This document shows, one piece after another, positions 26,575-36,158 of a DNA stretch of 64,000 nucleotides; the stretch's first letter is position 1, and each line of letters begins with the position of its first letter. The position numbers and the translations under genes are program-made. Source of the stretch: Leptofilum sp965223525 (GTDB lineage Bacteria; Chloroflexota; Anaerolineae; Promineifilales; Promineifilaceae); the NCBI RefSeq assembly GCF_965223525.1, contig NZ_OZ245005.1:310001-374000 (forward strand), given 5' to 3'. The notes beneath the pieces are model-generated. The model was given only the letters and a program-made list of their open reading frames with translations. It ran no database searches and was not told the origin of the DNA.

Positions 26575-29049
26575 ATGACCCATCACGCACAAGTTGTCAT
26601 TATCGGTTCCGGGATTGTCGGCTGCGCGGCAGCGTATCACCTAACAAAGTTTGGCTGGAAGGACGTTCTGGTTATTGACAAGGGGGAGCTGTTTGAAAAC
26701 GACGGCTCGACCTCGCACGCGCCGGGGGGCGTCGTGCCACTGAGCCACAACAAGCTGCTAACGCAATGTGGCCTCTACACGGCCGATCTCATCGCCAGCC
26801 TGAATCATTTTAGTGGGGAGCAAAATACCTACAATCGCACTGGGCAGCTAGAACTTGCTATCTCCGAAGCGCGCTGGCAAGATTTGAAGCGGCTGCACGG
26901 CTCGGCCAAAGCCTACGGCGGCGAATCCCACCTGCTCACGCCGCAAGAGTCGGCTGAAAAAATGCCACTGCTCGACCCGAATCAGATTGTGGGTAGTTTG
27001 TTCGTTCCGGCAGGCATGATTGTGAAGGGGTCGCACGTTACCGGGGCATTGGCGCGGGATGCCGAAGCCACCGGCGGGGCTAAATTTGTAGGCCACACGG
27101 CGATGACGGATATTGAGGTGAAAAATGGGCGGGTAACGGCCGTCCTCACCAACAACCCTGACATGCCCCGCATTGAGTGTGAAAATGTGCTGCTGGCAGC
27201 CAACATCTGGGCACCCGCGCTGAGTGAAAAGTTTGGCATCTACCTGCCGCTGATGGCCTTCGAGCATCAGTACGTCATTAGCAACGGGCTGACGCGGCTG
27301 GCCGATTTTGACCCGGCCAACAAAGACCACGAAGTCACCTTCCCCACCATGCGCGAGCTGGATTCCACGATGTATTATCGGCACCATTGGCAAGCCTATG
27401 GTATCGGCAGCTATTATCACAAGCCACACATGGTACGGCCGCAGGATGTGAAAAAGACAGCCATTCACGACTTCACGCCCGATGACTTTTTTGGCGAGCC
27501 CTGGGCGCAGGCCAAGCGGCTGCTGCCAATGCTGCAAGAGGCAGACAGTGTCGGCTGGCAGCGGCAGTTCAACGGCATGTTTGCCTTCTCCATTGACGGG
27601 ATGCCGATCATTGGGGAGTCGCACATCAAGGGATTTTGGACGGCCGTTGCCAGTTGGATTACGCACGCAGGGGGTGTAGCCAAATCGGTGGCCGAGTGGA
27701 TGACCTACGGCGAATCGGAATGGGACATGCGTCAGGCGCACCTGCACCGCTTCCACCAATTCCAAACCACCGAAGCCTACAACACCGTCATCACCAAGAA
27801 AAATTACCGCGAGGTGTACGATGTCGTGCATCCCCGGCAGTCCATCACCGAGCCGCGCAACGTGCGGCTGAGCCCGTTTACCCCCCGGCTAAACAATTTG
27901 AAAGCCCAATACACCGCCTTTGCCGGGATTGAGCTGCCCAACTGGTTTGAGGAAAACGGCCGTCTGCTGGAAAAGTACGAAGACCAGATTCCCCAACGCA
28001 GCGGCTGGGCGGCGCAATATTGGTCGCCGATTCAGGGAGCCGAACATCTAGAAACGCGCCACAACGCCGCCATGTTTGACCTGACGGGTCTTTCCATCAT
28101 CGAGGTGAAAGGGCCGGGCGCGGCCGAATTTAGCAACACTCTGTGCAGCAACCAGATGGACGTGCCGGTGGGGCGTGTGGTTTACACCACATGGCTCACG
28201 CCCAAAGGGGGCGTGAAGCGTGATCTCACGGTGGCGCGGCTGGCGCACGACAAATATTGGCACTTTGTGGGCGAGGGGACGCTGCCGATGGACTTGGCCT
28301 GGGTGGAACAACACGCGCCCAAGGATGGCTCGGTGGTGGTGAGTGATGTCTCTGCGGCGTGGACGGGCGTTGGCCTCTGGGGCCCCAACGCGCGTAAAGT
28401 GATGCAAAAAGTCACCAAGACGGACGTGAGCAATGAAGCCTTCCCTTACTTCACCGCCCAATGGATTGAAATTGGGCTGGTTCCCGTCTACGCCATGCGG
28501 ATTTCTTACGCAGGTGAGCTGGGCTGGGAGCTGCACTTCCCCATGGATATGGCCTTGCAAGTGTGGGATGCCCTCTGGGAAGCAGGCCGCGAGGTGGAGA
28601 TGATTGCCGCCGGGATGGGCGCGTTCGACTCGCTGCGACTGGAGAAAGGATACCGGCTGTGGGGCGGCGACGTTTACACCGAATACTCCCCCTACGAATC
28701 CGGCCTGGGCTGGACGGTGCGCCTGAAAAAAGGCAACTTCATTGGCCGCGACGCCTGCCTGAAGTTGAAGAACCAACCCCTCAAGAAGAAGCTGTGCTGC
28801 CTCACGTTTAACAACGGCGGCATGGCGCTGGGCTACGAAGCCCTCTTTGCCAATGGCGAATGCGTCGGACACACGACCAGCGCCAACTACGGCTACAGCG
28901 TGGGTAAATTGATCATGTACGGCTACCTACCCGTGGCCCACACCCAGCCCGGTACGCAAATCGAGGTGGAATATTTCGGCGAACGCCACATGGCAACGGT
29001 GGTGGATGAGCCGCTGTATGATGCGGGGATGGTGAGGTTGAGGGGGTAG
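26575..29049 (+). CDS. FAD-dependent dimethylglycine/sarcosine dehydrogenase-like protein with GcvT domain
   Basis: The 824 residues comprise an N-terminal DAO-type FAD domain (dinucleotide fold VVIIGSGIVGCAAA at 7-20), the GSTSHAPGG loop whose H48 corresponds to the covalent-flavin histidine of dimethylglycine dehydrogenase, a linker FAO_M domain near 370-430, and a C-terminal aminomethyltransferase (GcvT) domain from about 440 with the YAGELGWELHFP and GLGWTVRLKKGNFIGRDA motifs. Such enzymes oxidatively demethylate N-methylated glycines and pass the one-carbon unit to tetrahydrofolate. ACAGGAG lies upstream of the ATG. No betaine-pathway partner gene is adjacent. Confidence 0.9.
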   Translation: MTHHAQVVIIGSGIVGCAAAYHLTKFGWKDVLVIDKGELFENDGSTSHAPGGVVPLSHNKLLTQCGLYTADLIASLNHFSGEQNTYNRTGQLELAISEARWQDLKRLHGSAKAYGGESHLLTPQESAEKMPLLDPNQIVGSLFVPAGMIVKGSHVTGALARDAEATGGAKFVGHTAMTDIEVKNGRVTAVLTNNPDMPRIECENVLLAANIWAPALSEKFGIYLPLMAFEHQYVISNGLTRLADFDPANKDHEVTFPTMRELDSTMYYRHHWQAYGIGSYYHKPHMVRPQDVKKTAIHDFTPDDFFGEPWAQAKRLLPMLQEADSVGWQRQFNGMFAFSIDGMPIIGESHIKGFWTAVASWITHAGGVAKSVAEWMTYGESEWDMRQAHLHRFHQFQTTEAYNTVITKKNYREVYDVVHPRQSITEPRNVRLSPFTPRLNNLKAQYTAFAGIELPNWFEENGRLLEKYEDQIPQRSGWAAQYWSPIQGAEHLETRHNAAMFDLTGLSIIEVKGPGAAEFSNTLCSNQMDVPVGRVVYTTWLTPKGGVKRDLTVARLAHDKYWHFVGEGTLPMDLAWVEQHAPKDGSVVVSDVSAAWTGVGLWGPNARKVMQKVTKTDVSNEAFPYFTAQWIEIGLVPVYAMRISYAGELGWELHFPMDMALQVWDALWEAGREVEMIAAGMGAFDSLRLEKGYRLWGGDVYTEYSPYESGLGWTVRLKKGNFIGRDACLKLKNQPLKKKLCCLTFNNGGMALGYEALFANGECVGHTTSANYGYSVGKLIMYGYLPVAHTQPGTQIEVEYFGERHMATVVDEPLYDAGMVRLRG

Positions 29050-29118
29050 TAGTGAAGGAAAGCGGCTATAGTCAATGTGAACTTCTGTATTACAAAATAC
29101 CTTGTGAGGAGGAGAATA

Positions 29119-30360
29119 ATGGCTATGCGCTGGAAAAAAGGATGCCAGCCTGAACATATCTTGGATAAGATTGAATCAATTCGAAGAGTTGATCCCGAAG
29201 GCAAGGTACAGTTTCAAGGATTTGGCTTCAAGGAATACGAAGCTATTCTTTTTGGTTTGATAGATTTCGGTGACAATTTTCCTGAAGCAGAAGCAAGGTA
29301 CATCCTTTGGAGAGCTCTAGTGACAGTTGGAAAAACTGGTGTATTGACACAGAAGAAGTTAAAGGCCGAGATAAACAAGCGGGTGGCGGCTTATTTACAG
29401 ACACCGACATTACGGTATGCGCTTTTAACTTCTCTATCAATTCAATCTAAAAAACCACTTGAAAGAATTAGAATCGGACATGATCATTTGATATTCGATA
29501 ATGTTCCGTCGAGATTCCACAAAGAAGCCAAACCATTACTTGATAAAGCAAAATATTCAGTTTTTGGAGTTCCGCCCGATAATTATTTACCTGTAAGAAT
29601 ACACGTTTCGTCTCGTTCAATTCATGAAGCAGCAGATTTAGCTCTAGATCACCTTGACCTAATTCGAGCCATTTGGAACTTATTTTTCAATATGAGACAG
29701 TCATTTAGATGGTCATATGGGGGTAAATCGAAACCTGTAAACAAAATTATCACGGGGCCAATTCATACATTACATCATACCAATGGTAAATTATTGTCAA
29801 AAGACATCTGGTGGTATGATCCTTCATTTATTGAAGCAGTTCCTCCCCAAGATATTCACAGTGATGTAGATAAACTCAACGCTTTCACAAATCTTGTCTT
29901 GAGTAAGCTTTCCAAAACTGATTATGCACTCGTGGTCAAAGATGCACTTCGTAGATATGTAAGAGCGCTTGATGAACGAAATTTGAGCAATGCTTATATC
30001 CATCTTTGGAGCGTACTTGAAACACTGACAAATACTTTACACGACAGATATGATGTCACAATACGTCGTGCTGCGTTTATTTTCGAGGAAAGAGATTATC
30101 ACTATCAAGTCCTACAAAATCTTCGAGAATATCGGAACAGATACGTTCATCACGGCGCTTCTGACTCGGGAGTTGAATCTTATCTTTACCAGCTCAAAAA
30201 CATAGTAGAAGCCCTGCTTCGATTCCATCTCAATAATAGTTTTAACTTTACTTCAATAAAGGAGGCAGCAGAATTTCTAAGCCTGCCTTACGAAGAGAAC
30301 AGTTTGAAATCAAAAAATATAATGATAAAAAATGCCATAAAGTTCCGTAGATATGAATAA
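29119..30360 (+). CDS. HEPN-domain protein (ApeA-like), candidate defence gene
   Basis: The 413-residue protein is AT-rich relative to neighbours. Near the C terminus it has the HEPN signature RNRYVH (R339-H344, Rx4H), preceded by a helix pattern LSNAYIHLWSVLETLTNTL and RRAAFIF typical of Apea-like HEPN domains, which are usually RNases in anti-phage or toxin systems. The N-terminal two thirds are unrecognised. ATG 29119 was chosen over 29077 because of the strong AGGAGGAGA ribosome site. It opens a region without ACGGCCGT palindromes (27.97-32.48 kb), suggesting acquisition. Confidence 0.7.
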   Translation: MAMRWKKGCQPEHILDKIESIRRVDPEGKVQFQGFGFKEYEAILFGLIDFGDNFPEAEARYILWRALVTVGKTGVLTQKKLKAEINKRVAAYLQTPTLRYALLTSLSIQSKKPLERIRIGHDHLIFDNVPSRFHKEAKPLLDKAKYSVFGVPPDNYLPVRIHVSSRSIHEAADLALDHLDLIRAIWNLFFNMRQSFRWSYGGKSKPVNKIITGPIHTLHHTNGKLLSKDIWWYDPSFIEAVPPQDIHSDVDKLNAFTNLVLSKLSKTDYALVVKDALRRYVRALDERNLSNAYIHLWSVLETLTNTLHDRYDVTIRRAAFIFEERDYHYQVLQNLREYRNRYVHHGASDSGVESYLYQLKNIVEALLRFHLNNSFNFTSIKEAAEFLSLPYEENSLKSKNIMIKNAIKFRRYE

Positions 30361-30626
30361 AGCAAGTTTTCCCCTGCTCTAGGCGGATATTCTTTATTTT
30401 TGAGGGCTGTGGCTTGTCTCACCTCGGCTTCGCTCAGTGCAGGCTCTGGCAGCGCCACTTGCCTGGCCTGGTTTGCGGTTGGCGTGGCAAAGGGCTGTGT
30501 GGCTGGTAATGGAAACGGGGAACAACAAATTTGAGTAGAGAGCCAATTTTTGGCTGTGCTTGCTGGATGATGGTTAGGTACTGAATCAGTTTGTCCTTTC
30601 TTATTCGTATGCTTTGGAGGGTTCAT
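30361..30626. other. Intergenic region with a dispersed-repeat-like segment
   Basis: No reading frame of interest. CCTCGGCTTCGCTCAGTGC (30422-30440) is the reverse-strand form of the CTGAGTGAAACCGA motif at 25279-25292. The last 30 nt hold the GGAGGG ribosome site of the next gene. Confidence 0.45.
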
Positions 30627-31130
30627 ATGGAAACGCCGAACAATATCAATGAAATTTCAAAGATTCAGAAAGATCTGTGTTGGGGCTTATATCAGGATGT
30701 ACGCAGCCACTCCCGCCATGCAGAAACGCTGCGATCTAGTGCAGTTAACTATATGCTCGTCGTGGCATCCGCCCTAATAACTGTGATCACGTTCGACGAC
30801 CATATCAATCGTTTTGACCTACCATTATCCATAATCGTAACGGTTATTGGCCTAATCAGTGCCTTTTTCTCTGCCTCCTACACAGAACTATATTATCGAA
30901 ACAGGGAACGAGCTGGACACATCCGCAAGCACCTGGATAAAACATACTTTAAGGACCAAGCGCCAACCTCACTCTCTCAGATTCTTGAAGAAGCGGATGC
31001 CGACCATCATGATACCAAGATATACCGCTGGAGTAGAAGAATCACAGGTAGCACACATTTATTTTGGCTGGTACCTCCATTAATGGTTTTAACGATAGGA
31101 ATTGTGTTAACCGTCTTGTCACTGCAATAA
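30627..31130 (+). CDS. Small three-helix membrane protein, SLATT-like candidate effector
   Basis: The 167-residue protein has a cytoplasmic N terminus, two adjacent membrane helices (about 44-63 and 70-90), a charged region with YYRNRERAGHIRKHLDK, and a final helix near the C terminus. Two central helices with a charged tail recall SLATT-type membrane effectors that accompany bacterial NTPase sensors, but I could not confirm the family. ATG 30627 has GGAGGG 6 nt upstream. It ends 28 bp before the STAND gene and is probably co-expressed with it. Confidence 0.55.
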   Translation: METPNNINEISKIQKDLCWGLYQDVRSHSRHAETLRSSAVNYMLVVASALITVITFDDHINRFDLPLSIIVTVIGLISAFFSASYTELYYRNRERAGHIRKHLDKTYFKDQAPTSLSQILEEADADHHDTKIYRWSRRITGSTHLFWLVPPLMVLTIGIVLTVLSLQ

Positions 31131-31158
31131 TCTGAGAACACGGCTAAATGATTAAGGT

Positions 31159-33744
31159 ATGAGCGAAGATTTTCTTGCATTCGTCGCTGAACTTCAACGG
31201 CAAATTGATTATTCTTTTAACCTCGCTGAAATAAAGACGCTTTGTCTTGACATTGGTATTGATTACGAACACATTGCTGGCGTCAGCAAACTTCCCAAAA
31301 TACAAAACCTAATTCTACATATGGCCATGCGCGGTCAAGCAGATGATTTGGTGCGTGCCTGTCATCGCAACAGACCCAGGTTTTCCTGGCCAGAGGCACC
31401 GCCTGTTGTTGAGCAAATCAGGCAGGCTCAACTGATGGAAGAACAAGCCTCTCCACAAAAAGAGGCACAACCACCGCTATTTATCGGGGTACCGTCCATG
31501 CCCAACCGCTTTCTTGGGCGAGATGGACTTATCCAAAGGCTAACTGAGCAGCTAACCAAAAGGGCGGGAAGAACCGTCTCTGCTGAAGGCCTGCCAGGCG
31601 TGGGTAAAACCACCATCGCCGTGGCTCTGGCTCATGTCAAGGATATTCAAGAGCATTTTAACGATGGGGTGCTTTGGGCTGGTCTGGGCCCTCAAGCAAA
31701 TGTGACCAGCATATTAAACCTCTGGGCAGACGCGCTGGCAGTTAGGGTCTCGCAAAAAATGTCTGATCATGAACGAAAAGTAGCGATTAAGAACGCCATC
31801 GGTCAGCGCGCCTTTTTGTTAATCATTGATGACGCTTGGGAAATTGAGGCTGCGGAATTGCTGAAATGTGGTGGACCCAACTGCTGCCATTTTGTTACCA
31901 CGCGCTCCAAAGATTTGGCCTATAAAGTCGCAAGCCAGGATGCCGTCTTGTACATTCCCACCCTAGACAAAGCATCTGCTTACCACCTCTTATGCTCAAT
32001 GGCCAAGGCCACTTGCGAAGCGAACCCGGCCGCCGCTAAAGCGTTGGTGGCAGCCGTCGGTGAGCTGCCGCTTGCGATTGAATTGTTAGGTGGCTATCTT
32101 GGTGAAACGCGGCGCAGCCTGCGCCCCAGGCTAAGAGAGAAAGCCCTGGCTGATATGGCCGAGGCAACCAAGCGCTTACAGCAGGCACAAAGGCGACTCG
32201 GTTCAAACAGTGGACAAAAAGAAACCTTGGCGGAGGCAATCCTGCTCAGTTTGGAGGGGCTGCAGGCAGAAGAAGACGGGGAGGAAGCCATAAAGGCATT
32301 TTACACGTTAGGGGCTTTTGCCCCCAAACCAGCTTTATTTAGCTGGGAAGCGGCTGTTGCCGTCTCAAATTATGAAGAAGACATGATTGCCTGGTTGGTG
32401 GAACGCAATTTGCTAGAGGAAATTGATGAGCAGTTAGCCATCCACCAAACAATCTCTGATGTGGCGCAAACCAAGCTAGAAACGGCCGTTACCGACCAAC
32501 ATCGCAACCATTATCTGGAAATCGTCAATAAGGACAGAGAAGATTGGCAAACAATACAGCGCATCTATGATCAACTCCAGTGGGCGTGGCAAAACACTGC
32601 AGAAAATGAATCACTGTTCGATCTTGCAGAGGCATTAAAAATCTACCAGAAACGCCAGGGCTTGAGGCAAGATTCCATTCACTGGTATCAGCGGAGCTTG
32701 GCAATAGCTAGAAGCAACAAATTGCGGCAAGAAGAAAGTAAAATCTTGAACGATCTCGGCGAGGTTTACATCAGCATAGGGCAACCTGACACAGCCCTGG
32801 ACTACTATAACCAAGCACTGCCTTTACTGGAAGAAATTGGAGATCGGGCAGGGCTGGCTACCATCCTCAACAACATAGGGCAACTTTATTTCCGCGTGGG
32901 GCAACGAGATCAAGCACTAGACTACTATAATCGAGCAACACCCATCCGAGAAGAGATAGGTGACCAGACTGGGCTGGCTACAACACTTTCCAACATTGGG
33001 CTAGTCTACGACAGGCAAGGGCATCGAGACAAAGCTCTAGACCACTACAATAGGGCACTAGCCATCCAAGAAGGCAGCAGTGACCGAACCGGGCTGGCCA
33101 TTACGCTCTCCAGAATTGGGGGAAACTACAACAATAGGCATCAACCCAAAAAGGCATTGGTCTATTGCAAGCAAGCGCTGACCATACAGGAAGAGGTGGG
33201 AGACCTTCAAGAAATGGGGAACACTCTAACCTCCATTGGAATTGCCTATTATGGACTGGGGCAATCAGACAAGGTCTTAGATTACTATAACCGGGCGCTT
33301 CGGATTGCTAAAGAAATGGATGACCGGCCAAGTGAGGGCGCATTGCTATCCAACATCGGTTCGACCTATAACAACCTTGGTCAGCTAGACAAAGCGCTAG
33401 ACTGCTTCAATCAGGCACTGGCAATTCATCGAGCTGTGGTTTTCCGATCATTTGAAGCCTACACCCTTCGTAGCATTGGGACTGTTTATCGCAAACTGGG
33501 GCAGCCTAACGAGGCCAAAAATTATTTTAACCAAGCCTTGCCAGTTTACGAAGAAGTTGGCGACCTTGATGGAGAAAGAACTACCCGCTGGTGGTTGGCC
33601 CAGCTATACCATGCAGAGGGAAATTTCACTGAAGCAGCTAAAGAAATGTCTCAAGCTATTAAGTTGGCAGAACTTATCAAAAGCCCCGCTCTTGACCAGA
33701 TGCAAGAATTCCTGACAGAGATACAGGACCAGTTTCCAAGCTAA
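31159..33744 (+). CDS. STAND NTPase: effector-associated domain, NB-ARC, TPR repeats
   Basis: The 861 residues begin with an effector-associated or death-like helical domain (about 5-75, SFNLAEIKTLCLDIGIDYE to RACHRNRP). An NB-ARC ATPase follows with Walker A GLPGVGKTT at 144-152 and Walker B LLIIDDAW at 220-227, then a helical or winged-helix region to about 480. About eight 40-residue TPR units (about 520-845) form the ligand-sensing superstructure. This architecture is shared with signal-transduction NTPases of bacterial conflict systems, where ligand binding to the TPRs triggers oligomerisation and effector recruitment. It carries one ACGGCCGT (32484) but otherwise sits in an acquired-looking region. 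Confidence 0.88.
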   Translation: MSEDFLAFVAELQRQIDYSFNLAEIKTLCLDIGIDYEHIAGVSKLPKIQNLILHMAMRGQADDLVRACHRNRPRFSWPEAPPVVEQIRQAQLMEEQASPQKEAQPPLFIGVPSMPNRFLGRDGLIQRLTEQLTKRAGRTVSAEGLPGVGKTTIAVALAHVKDIQEHFNDGVLWAGLGPQANVTSILNLWADALAVRVSQKMSDHERKVAIKNAIGQRAFLLIIDDAWEIEAAELLKCGGPNCCHFVTTRSKDLAYKVASQDAVLYIPTLDKASAYHLLCSMAKATCEANPAAAKALVAAVGELPLAIELLGGYLGETRRSLRPRLREKALADMAEATKRLQQAQRRLGSNSGQKETLAEAILLSLEGLQAEEDGEEAIKAFYTLGAFAPKPALFSWEAAVAVSNYEEDMIAWLVERNLLEEIDEQLAIHQTISDVAQTKLETAVTDQHRNHYLEIVNKDREDWQTIQRIYDQLQWAWQNTAENESLFDLAEALKIYQKRQGLRQDSIHWYQRSLAIARSNKLRQEESKILNDLGEVYISIGQPDTALDYYNQALPLLEEIGDRAGLATILNNIGQLYFRVGQRDQALDYYNRATPIREEIGDQTGLATTLSNIGLVYDRQGHRDKALDHYNRALAIQEGSSDRTGLAITLSRIGGNYNNRHQPKKALVYCKQALTIQEEVGDLQEMGNTLTSIGIAYYGLGQSDKVLDYYNRALRIAKEMDDRPSEGALLSNIGSTYNNLGQLDKALDCFNQALAIHRAVVFRSFEAYTLRSIGTVYRKLGQPNEAKNYFNQALPVYEEVGDLDGERTTRWWLAQLYHAEGNFTEAAKEMSQAIKLAELIKSPALDQMQEFLTEIQDQFPS

Positions 33745-33880
33745 ATTTAGCCAAGAACGAGGTGTCAGTAAAAACGAATCTTCACTTGTGCCGCCGACTT
33801 ACATTTGCTATGCTTTTGCCAGTTGTCAGGCTTATTCCAGCACAAGTTCAGTTGCAAAAGAATTAGGGGAGGTGTAACCG

Positions 33881-34132
33881 ATGAATTCTACCCAGATTAG
33901 AAAACCACAAGTATATATTTTCGGGGGGTTGGCTGGCATTCTTATTGGTGCTGCGCTGCTGTTTGTTTTAGAGTATTTTCTCACAGCACCTGATCAAGCA
34001 AACCTGATCTATCGACAAATGATTCTTGCGTTTCCTGTTTACGTGCTGCTGCTTGTTTCTTTTTGGGCAATTTTGCGGGGGCTTTCCTTGGCCTATCATT
34101 TGCGGCGGTACGTGGATGAGGAACGGCCGTAA
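33881..34132 (+). CDS. Small two-helix membrane protein
   Basis: An 83-residue protein with helices at about 13-31 and 49-68 and a basic C terminus. It has a strong GGGGAGG ribosome site 8 nt before the ATG, so it is likely real despite its size. No family recognised. It may belong to the STAND locus upstream or be an independent gene; the ACGGCCGT copy at 34123 argues for residence in the host. Confidence 0.6.
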   Translation: MNSTQIRKPQVYIFGGLAGILIGAALLFVLEYFLTAPDQANLIYRQMILAFPVYVLLLVSFWAILRGLSLAYHLRRYVDEERP

Positions 34133-34221
34133 CACCCACCATAATTTCACCAAAACGCCACCTAGTTGACAGGTTGGCACTCCACAGGTAAAAATGCACT
34201 AAATACCCTGTGGAGCAAGCT

Positions 34222-35175
34222 ATGGAGATTCAACGTGTCGCCGAGCGCAGTCAGCGCGTGGTGGTAGAAGTAGAAAAAGCAATCATTGGCAAGCGAAATC
34301 TGCTGCGCCAAATTATGACGGCCGTTCTTGCAGGTGGCCACGTTTTGCTAGAAGATTTCCCCGGACTAGGCAAAACATTGTTAGCCAACAGCTTCGCCAC
34401 CGCCCTTGGCCTGGCCTTCAAGCGCATTCAGTTCACCCCCGATCTGCTGCCCGGCGACATCACTGGAGGCTACGTTTTCAACCGCGCCAGTGGTGAGTTT
34501 GAGCTACGCACCGGGCCTCTCTTCGCCAACATTGTGCTGGCCGACGAAATTAACCGCGCTTCCCCCAAAACACAATCCGCCTTGCTAGAAGCGATGCAGG
34601 AGTACCAGGTAACGCTGGAAGGAGAAACGATGCTTTTGCCACGGCCGTTTCTCGTCCTGGCCACGCAAAACCCCATCGAATACGAAGGCACTTTCCCCCT
34701 GCCAGAAGCCCAGCTAGACCGCTTCCTGATGAAACTCTCGGTAGGCTACCCCAGCCCGGACGAGGAGCAAGAAATTTTGCGGCGGCGGCGGGAACGGCAG
34801 CAAGACAACGTCACGCTCAAACCCATCACCAATGCCAAAGAGCTTTCTGAAATGCGGGAGGCCGTCGAGCAGGTATATGTGGACCCGGATATTGAACAGT
34901 ACATGGTGGCGTTGGTGACGGCAACGCGCAAAGACAGCCGCATTGCCGTGGGCGCCAGCCCCCGCGCCTCGCTAGCCTTTTTGAAGCTGGCGCGCGCCTG
35001 GGCGGTGCTAGACGGCCGTTCCTACATCATTCCCGATGATGTGAAGCAATTTATCACGCCCGTGCTGGCCCATCGGCTCATTTTGCAGCCCGACTTGTGG
35101 ATGAAGCGGAACGCAGCGCAAGATGTCATCCACAAAGTGACCAGCGCCGTGCCTGTACCCGTTATTGAGGTGTAA
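34222..35175 (+). CDS. MoxR-family AAA+ ATPase
   Basis: The 317-residue ATPase has Walker A EDFPGLGKTLLA, Walker B IVLADEINRASPKTQSALLEAM (shown here as the conserved DEIN), sensor 1 LATQNPIEYEGTFPLPEAQ and the arginine-rich lid DRFL. MoxR proteins act as chaperones that insert cofactors or assemble VWA/DUF58 partner proteins. ATG 34222 follows GGAG by 7 nt; a GTG at 34210 is also in frame. It heads an operon with a DUF4129 protein, a hypothetical protein and a DUF58 protein, the usual company of this family. Confidence 0.93.
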   Translation: MEIQRVAERSQRVVVEVEKAIIGKRNLLRQIMTAVLAGGHVLLEDFPGLGKTLLANSFATALGLAFKRIQFTPDLLPGDITGGYVFNRASGEFELRTGPLFANIVLADEINRASPKTQSALLEAMQEYQVTLEGETMLLPRPFLVLATQNPIEYEGTFPLPEAQLDRFLMKLSVGYPSPDEEQEILRRRRERQQDNVTLKPITNAKELSEMREAVEQVYVDPDIEQYMVALVTATRKDSRIAVGASPRASLAFLKLARAWAVLDGRSYIIPDDVKQFITPVLAHRLILQPDLWMKRNAAQDVIHKVTSAVPVPVIEV

Positions 35176-35177
35176 GA

Positions 35178-36155
35178 ATGCGCCAATTTATTGCAGAACG
35201 GCCGTTGCTGCAACGCCTACTCACCCTCGGCACGATGCTGCTCGTTGTTGGGACGCTGCTGCTGCTGGCTAACACCCTCACCAATGCTGAATTCCAGCGG
35301 GGCAACGGTTTATCTGACCTGCTGAATGGCATCCTCGCTCTGTTCACCGAACGATCTGCCCCAGAACCCCTCGTTTTTCCACCTGTCGTTTGGGACATTA
35401 TAACGGCTGTGTTCTGGCTGCTCTTTTTGTTTTCTACTGGGTATTTGATTCTCACCCGCGACGGCCGTCGTGAAATTCCCCGTCTGGTGAGATTATTTGC
35501 TCGTGGGTTTATCTTGGCTTGGGTTGTATTTTTGGTATTGCGATTAGACAATGCCGCCACCGAGGAAGTTGAAGAAGAACAAAAAACCAGTGGTGAACGA
35601 GCCGATCTGCCATTTGACGATCTTGAAACAGTGCAGCTAGCAGAACGGCTTGAAGATTTTGCCTTAGTATTACCTGAATCTCCTTCTGCTCAGACAGCTC
35701 TACGGGTCATTGGCGTCATTTTTACCGTCGTATTGCTCTTGCTCATTTGGCGCTGGTGGAACTACCAACAGGAACTCAAAGCATTTTCTGAGCTACCTTT
35801 AGATGAGCTACGCCTGCGCGCATTGGAAGCATTACTTGAGTTACGCGAAGGAGACGTTCCGTTGACTGACCTCATCCGCCGCTGCTACCGAGAAATGGTG
35901 CAAACGGTGCAGGAACAGCGCGGCGTTTACCGTGAGCGGCATATTACGCCGCGTGAGTTTGAGCAACGATTGCTTAGAAGCGGGTTTCCTCAGCCGCCCG
36001 TGCAGCGGCTGACGCGCCTGTTTGAACAGGTGCGCTATGGCAACAGTAGCGTAGGCGAGCGGGAAAAGCGGCAAGCAATTGACAGTTTGGAAGAAATTGT
36101 GGCCGCTTGTGAGCAGCTAGGAACCAGAAGGCGATTGCCACAAAATGTGGCTTAG
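35178..36155 (+). CDS. DUF4129-containing membrane protein
   Basis: The 325 residues have membrane helices at about 14-31, 72-91, 106-122 and 174-192, and a C-terminal DUF4129 domain (about 205-315) with YREMVQTVQEQRGV, TPREFEQRL and RLTRLFEQVRYG. This C-terminal pattern is shared with proteins encoded next to MoxR and DUF58, sometimes fused to transglutaminases. The gene starts 2 bp after the MoxR stop. Function is unknown but likely at the membrane with the MoxR/DUF58 pair. Confidence 0.82.
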   Translation: MRQFIAERPLLQRLLTLGTMLLVVGTLLLLANTLTNAEFQRGNGLSDLLNGILALFTERSAPEPLVFPPVVWDIITAVFWLLFLFSTGYLILTRDGRREIPRLVRLFARGFILAWVVFLVLRLDNAATEEVEEEQKTSGERADLPFDDLETVQLAERLEDFALVLPESPSAQTALRVIGVIFTVVLLLLIWRWWNYQQELKAFSELPLDELRLRALEALLELREGDVPLTDLIRRCYREMVQTVQEQRGVYRERHITPREFEQRLLRSGFPQPPVQRLTRLFEQVRYGNSSVGEREKRQAIDSLEEIVAACEQLGTRRRLPQNVA

Positions 36156-36158
36156 GTG

